Positions 59,111 through 64,000 of a stretch of 64,000 bases of DNA are shown piece by piece (the stretch's first letter is position 1; every line of letters starts with the position of its first letter). The stretch spans positions 29,764,064 to 29,828,063 of the forward strand of contig OZ026840.1 of assembly GCA_964023205.1 (NCBI GenBank), read 5' to 3'. A model generated the notes under the pieces. It was not told the origin of the DNA. It searched no databases and worked only from the letters and a program-made list of their open reading frames with translations. The translations under genes and the position numbers were made by a program. Origin of the DNA: Lutraria lutraria. Its lineage: Eukaryota; Mollusca; Bivalvia; Venerida; Mactridae.

Positions 59111-59117
59111 CCGTCAT
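59111..59117 (-). CDS. Gene C exon 1 (start codon)
   Basis: ATG ACG G, donor GACGG|GTGAGT, phase 1. With the next exon it gives MTATSNLNCKARCLVML. Its phase is the one needed; the upstream ATG of MNSEYHAPE ends at a TGA that overlaps this ATG and would be an upstream ORF. Confidence 0.55.
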
Positions 59118-59605
59118 TCTGGAGCATGATATTCTGAATTCATGGCAATTTCCAAATATGTATGTATTAATCAAACCTTAAACATGTCCCGATTTCAAAA
59201 TATGCCAACCATCTTTGTTTACAATGTACTATCGTAACTTTACGCCTATCTTCGTAGAAGTCCGTAAAAGGTAAACATTGTTATCAGGAAGTAATGTACA
59301 ATTCATACATATTTCCGTACACAGTACAACCGTAATCAGTCGCGACCTCTTCAACATGAAACCACGTTGTTTGTTTTCGGACCGGTTGGATTGCCTGTTT
59401 CCTCAGTATTTCGATTTAATATTAAAACGATTTTTTTATTTCAAACATGGACTTCAACTGGATATGTTGTACGCTATAGAAGTAGCAAATAGTAGAGTTC
59501 CTCTCATTGTTATTTAGTTCATTTCTTGAGCTAAAAAACAACGGACCGTGAAATTAAATAAGAAGTTAATGAATGCAATATACTGGCACGTTTGAGTGGG
59601 TTTAA

Positions 59606-59732
59606 CCACAGGAACCTGAAATTGTATCCACATAACAACAATAGGCCCAAAAAAAATCCGAGCATCGTTCATAGACCGCTCTGTATACATTATGTATTAT
59701 TGTTATATGGATAAAATTTCAGGTTCCTGTGG
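59606..59732. repeat. MITE-like inverted repeat, 127 bp
   Basis: CCACAGGAACCTGAAATTGT and 17 more bases are inverted at the right end (TATTGTTATATGGATAAAAT TTCAGGTTCCTGTGG, split here at 20) with a few mismatches. Confidence 0.7.
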
Positions 59733-60357
59733 ATTATCTCCGTTTTTCAACAATATTTCCGTTATACAAAGCGACCAGTTCAAATAAACATGCAGTTTCT
59801 TGGTCTGTATATATTCTAACCAGAACAAAGGTACCCTGTCACAAAGAGTCGGTAACTTCTCCAAGGAGGAAAGTCGACAGTTTTTTACAAATATATGTTG
59901 GCTTTACAGTAAACAGGGGTAAACGTCGGAAATTTGAAAAGAAGGAAAATTATGAGTGAAAATCAACATAACAAATATTGACATTACTGACGCTGTCAGC
60001 ATCCACCTAACGGGTTACCTCACCCCAAACTTCTCACTGGATTGGCGTGTTTTGGAAAAATGGCATTCTCAGACAAAAATCTGATAACACTTTCCCTTGT
60101 AGCATATTAAATCGATTGGGAAACGCAAAACTACAAAAGACCGAAGAAGACTGTACCGGAACGTTTTATAAGTATACAGGTCTTCAAATGTGTTGTTTTC
60201 AACAGATTTGTTTGTTTATATCGAGTTTCAAACCCATTTTCAACAGTCCTGAGTCATATGAGGCGGACAGTTTACATTACCATCGTTCCTGGAAAGAACA
60301 AGTACTAGACGCCAATTCTCCGTAAGCAACTGCCTACTTTCTCACATAACGACACGG

Positions 60358-60455
60358 TCGGTAACGGGACTCGAACCCACGATCCTCCGTCAGTGAGAGG
60401 TTACAGTGATTTGTAGTCAGCGACCTTAATCACTTGACCACAGAGGCGGGTCCTC
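60358..60455 (-). repeat. tRNA-derived SINE, family 3 (type-II tRNA head)
   Basis: Minus strand CCCGCCTCTGTGGTCAAGTG, a long variable-arm-like stretch and GTGGGTTCGAGTCCCGTTAC. The extended distance between boxes is like a Leu/Ser tRNA. The following TGAGAAAGTAGGCAGTTGC extends beyond a tRNA. Confidence 0.6.
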
Positions 60456-61049
60456 CGTTCACAAGTAGGACCATTTTTTACCAGCCCTCTTCCCTTATAC
60501 TGATACAATAACATAGTCAGCATTGCAACATATCTATCTAGATCAAGGTACAGAACCAAGTCATGTTTTTAAAAATGCCTATATACCTTCCTACCCGCTG
60601 ATCAAGTTTGTATTTTGTAACCACAAACCAGGGATGCTATATATAGCACAAACCAACATGTGTTTATGGGCAGCCTGAGAGAAAGATCGGGATAAAATAC
60701 ACCAACGCTGAAAACATGTTATCTTTATTTACAATTCAATAAATAAACTTTATTCCAAACACCAACAGAATTCTTCATGAAACATTTCATCACAAAACTG
60801 TTACCAATAATTCTATAAAATAGCACTGAATTTAATTAGTCTATAGTGAATTTCTGGAGACCCAAATATAAGTTACTTAAATATATCAAACTTTCACTAT
60901 AGCCATAACTTAAGTGAAATAAGGAAGAGAGTGTTTGGTTGGGAAGAGGAATAAATACTTCAGACTATCTAATTCTCTTACTCTGCTTCTACTTAAGTTC
61001 ACGGTATCCATGTATACATGTACTGAAAGAAGTGCTTGTAAAACACAGA

Positions 61050-61455
61050 TGCCCCCTAACGACCAACTTTGATCTATTGAAACTCAATAGGAGTAATCTA
61101 CAATAACCATTACCTCCCAACCAAATCTGAGGTCCTTAGGCCAAATCTTTCTCAAGTTATTTGTCGGACAAGGTTTTTGTATTGAAGGTCACTGTGACCT
61201 TAACCTTTGACTTATTGACCTCAAAATCAATAGGGATCATCTACATATGATGACCAACCTACCAACCATATCTGAAGGGCTTAGGCCAAAGCATTGCCTA
61301 ATTATTGGTCATACAAGGTTTTTGTGCTGAAGGACACTGTTCAAAATGCTCTCTAGTTATTGGTCAGACATGGATCGGTTATGGACGGACCAATCGACGG
61401 CCCGACCGACATGTGCAAAGCAATATACCCCCTTTTCTTTGAAAGGGGGCATTAC
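61050..61455. repeat. Dispersed repeat with GGTCACTGTGACCTTAACC
   Basis: Two related halves (61070-61200 and 61210-61340) share ACCAACCAAATCTGA / ACCAACCATATCTGAAG, TTAGGCCAAA and CAAGGTTTTTGT. Ends CTTTGAAAGGGGGCAT. Element class unknown. Confidence 0.6.
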
Positions 61456-62428
61456 AATATGATTCAATCCAAAATGCATTAACAGTGTGAGCGAGCCCAA
61501 ATTATATCCTTTTAACATAACAGTAAAACTTCAATACAAAGATAATTTCAGAAACAAGAAAAAAATGGGTGAAGTTCTCCTCGATCAAAAACAATTGAGC
61601 TGATCTCAATATTGAGTATAAATAAAGATGAAATACAAAGGACTAGAATGAAAGTAAGTATCCTTTACAACGAGGAGGTCTTAATATTGATCTCTTAAAG
61701 AAAACAGACTCTAAACACACTTTCAGTGTAATTTTCAACAGCCAAAAAGAAGTATATCATTACATGTACATTTATAAAATTATTATGTACAACAAAATTG
61801 AAGAAAGTCGAAAATAACACTCATTTTACAAACAAAAACTTTGGGTGTCTAGTTAGTTTTACCAGACATGATTTAGCAAGAATGGGAACAAAAAATGACA
61901 ATATTATAAACCAGAATAAGAATAAGAGTACCAGGTCACAAAATACGCCCGTCAAAATTCATTTTTCAAAGCGTCAAGGGGCATAACTCACATGGGCCGA
62001 TTGAGCTGGTTATCAAACTTGACCGAGATCTCATGGCCATAAACATTTCCATCAAGTTTAGTGAGGATCCTAATAGAACTGTTTGAATTAGAAAGCGGAC
62101 ACCATTGTGGACGCTGCAAGACCACCCGTCCGCCATGAGTGTTCCAATAATACAACCTGTTTTTCAAATAAGTGTATAAAAATGATATAAAGACTTGCAA
62201 ACTTAGTTTCCTCAAAATATTACCAAAATTTCCAACTTTCCAGCCGTTTCAACATCTTCATGTTTTTTTTACCTTCCGCTACAATATCACAATCCATACT
62301 ACCCTAGCTGGTCCAAGCCATGATAAATTGACACTCATAGCTAAATTATGTACGATAGGCCCTCAATGGACAATAGGAATAGCAAGAACCAATCAAATTT
62401 TGTGTGCAATGATAAACAAATACATGTA

Positions 62429-62676
62429 CAGTACAACCTCTCCAGAGAGGCCCTCTGTAGAGCAACAACCTCTATATCAACACCTTCAAAATTTCCCAAA
62501 GCTGATATTTACTATAAATTTAACCTCTGTAGAGCAACAACCTCTCTATATCAACAACTTCAATATTTCCCAAAGCTGATATTTACTATAAATTTAACCT
62601 CTGTAAAGCAACAACCTCTAAACAACAGCCAATATTTGCAGCTCCCCCAGGGTGTTGCTCTACAGAGGTTGTACTG
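62429..62676. mobile_element. TA-type MITE (CAACCTCT family), 248 bp
   Basis: CAGTACAACCTCTCCAGAG on the left, CTACAGAGGTTGTACTG on the right, TA on both sides. Inside, a unit of about 75 bp (CCTCTGTAGAGCAACAACCT ... CTATAAATTTAA) is repeated twice plus a partial. Confidence 0.75.
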
Positions 62677-64000
62677 TAGTACAAAATTTAAAAATAGTCA
62701 GAATGGACCTAGAACATCCAGATGCCAAGAAACTCAGAAATGAAATTGTACAACAAATTAGGAAATCAAACGACCTCTGGAGAAGTGAATTTCTGTTTTG
62801 AAATACATTGTAAATACAAAATCATGTCTATTTGTGTAGGGTACACTGGCAGCAATAATGTGTCTTTAACAAATTTGATCTATTCATGTGCTTTTCAATA
62901 GAAGAAAAACAATAACCTTTACATGGGCATATTCGAAATAGATGTTGAAACATTATATAAATGGTAGATGATAGTATTGTGCTTTTATATAAAAGATAGA
63001 ATTTAATTAATTCAAACCTTCGTTGTATCAATAGAAATACAAGCTGAAAGCATATGCATACATAAAGCATGACTGTGATATCTACAAATATCAAAACTCG
63101 ATCTCTATCCTGGAATTATTTGTTTTTCCAAACATACATTTCTGTCAACATTTCAGCCCTTGCAAGATTTTTGTCAATAAATTTGCTAATAAAGCCATAA
63201 ATGGTACAAATTTTACAACTAAATGAAACAATTTCTTTCGTACAATACATTGGAGACAAGTGATATTATAATCACTGAATATATCTTAAATATCAAGCAC
63301 ACTATTTCTTCATGAAAATTATTGGTTTATTTTTCGGTCATCAGGTTACAAAAGCATTCACTTGATGGAAACAAAAGGAGATCAGTCACATGTTTCTGAG
63401 TAATTTTTCGACATTGGCAGAGACGTTTGAGAGGGAAAACGAACGACAAATCTGGATAGAGATTGATCAAAACTGTGAAAGGACTTAACAGTTTAGAAGA
63501 TTATATACAATGTATCAGTAGCAGTAATTAGCTTATAAAATTTACTAGGCAGGTTCATTCAAGACAACCAGGGAAATAAAACTACTTAAAGATTAATTAG
63601 AATGATTGGAAGAGAATGTTAAAATATCACAGACAACACTTTATCTAATATCTGTAACAAACAGACTTTCTTGTTAATCTGAGACAGGTTTAACTCAGGT
63701 TTGGGATCATCTGTATTCTAATGCCTAACTTATAAAACAATTAGCTTGCTACTAGTACACTAAACAAAGAAACAATGCAAATGTGTCGGACATAAGAAAT
63801 AATGCATTCCATTAATGTGATAGTAACAATGCATAGGATGATCCCTGGTCTTACTGTTTTAATACTTTAATCTTATTTATTGGTTCAACCTTATTCAATT
63901 GTCCAACCCTATCTATTGGTCCAACTGTACCTACTAGTGGTACAACCTTAAGTAATGTCCAACCTTATTTAATGGTTCAACCCATCTTAATGCTTCTATA

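Larger units (their letters stand above)
55959..59117 (-). other. Gene C: four-transmembrane protein with PPxY motifs (gene span)
   Basis: Four coding exons on the minus strand: 59111-59117, 57481-57647, 57182-57274 and 55959-56687; 996 nt, 331 aa plus stop, phases 1, 0, 0. Predicted helices: TM1 about 14-37, TM2 about 50-68, TM3 90-116, TM4 146-166. Both ends would be cytosolic; the 165-residue tail carries PPRY and PPSY, the ligand type for WW domains of NEDD4-family ubiquitin ligases. The layout resembles MS4A/CD20-like and other tetraspan families, but no family signature is decisive. Convergent with gene B, 1.5 kb between ends. Confidence 0.75.
59733..64000. other. No gene recognised apart from the repeats listed
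   Basis: Short frames occur but none has a domain, signal peptide or paired splice sites. On the minus strand AATAAA occurs near 60731, so 60731-64000 might include the long 3' UTR of a minus-strand gene beyond the window; this is only a guess. Confidence 0.35.

Noticed and set aside
60047..60325. 92-codon frame as a small gene
   Set aside because: No domain, signal or splice support; ordinary for chance in a window of this size.

Overview
The window is animal nuclear DNA, AT-rich, with short exons, long repeat-filled introns, GT-AG splice sites and AATAAA poly(A) signals. The repeats (tRNA-derived SINEs, TA and TTAA MITEs, mariner-like and LINE fragments, many minisatellites) and the lineage-type LU/Ig/MAM proteins suggest a lophotrochozoan, most likely a bivalve mollusc; the taxon is an inference. 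No sequence search was possible.

Layout. 1-7784: a large palindrome (arms about 3.55 kb, 670-bp spacer) whose left arm is cut by the window edge; the spacer holds a broken first-exon-like ORF. 7785-9935: degenerate tandem repeats. 10040-19873: a second, larger palindrome (arms about 4.85 kb, 128-bp spacer). Its arms carry nested copies of a 403-bp mobile element with 10-bp target duplications, and a putative first exon in both orientations.

18004-30240 (+): gene A, reconstructed by hand from 16 coding exons whose phases all agree (1518 nt, 505 aa). It encodes a possible signal peptide, one LU (Ly6/uPAR, three-finger) domain, two unusual Ig domains and one MAM domain, with no membrane or GPI segment visible. 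30241-37600: intergenic repeats, including a 989-bp mariner-like element, a 44-bp minisatellite and a LINE remnant. 37629-54470 (+): gene B, a paralogue rebuilt from 12 coding exons (1092 nt, 363 aa): signal peptide, two LU domains and one MAM. Its introns hold most of the minisatellite DNA (22-, 34-, 35/51- and 38-bp units), a LINE fragment and several MITEs. 55959-59117 (-): gene C, a four-exon, 331-aa four-transmembrane protein with two PPxY motifs, convergent with gene B. 59118-64000: repeats and DNA with no gene seen.

Genes A and B have the same MAM block (exon sizes, phases, intron remnants, terminal exon), so they are tandem duplicates that differ at the N-terminal side: LU-Ig-Ig versus LU-LU. 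The intron of gene A serves as the empty site for two transposon insertions in gene B. Exon models come from reading splice sites, phase and paralogy only; they are hypotheses at the level of single exon ends.
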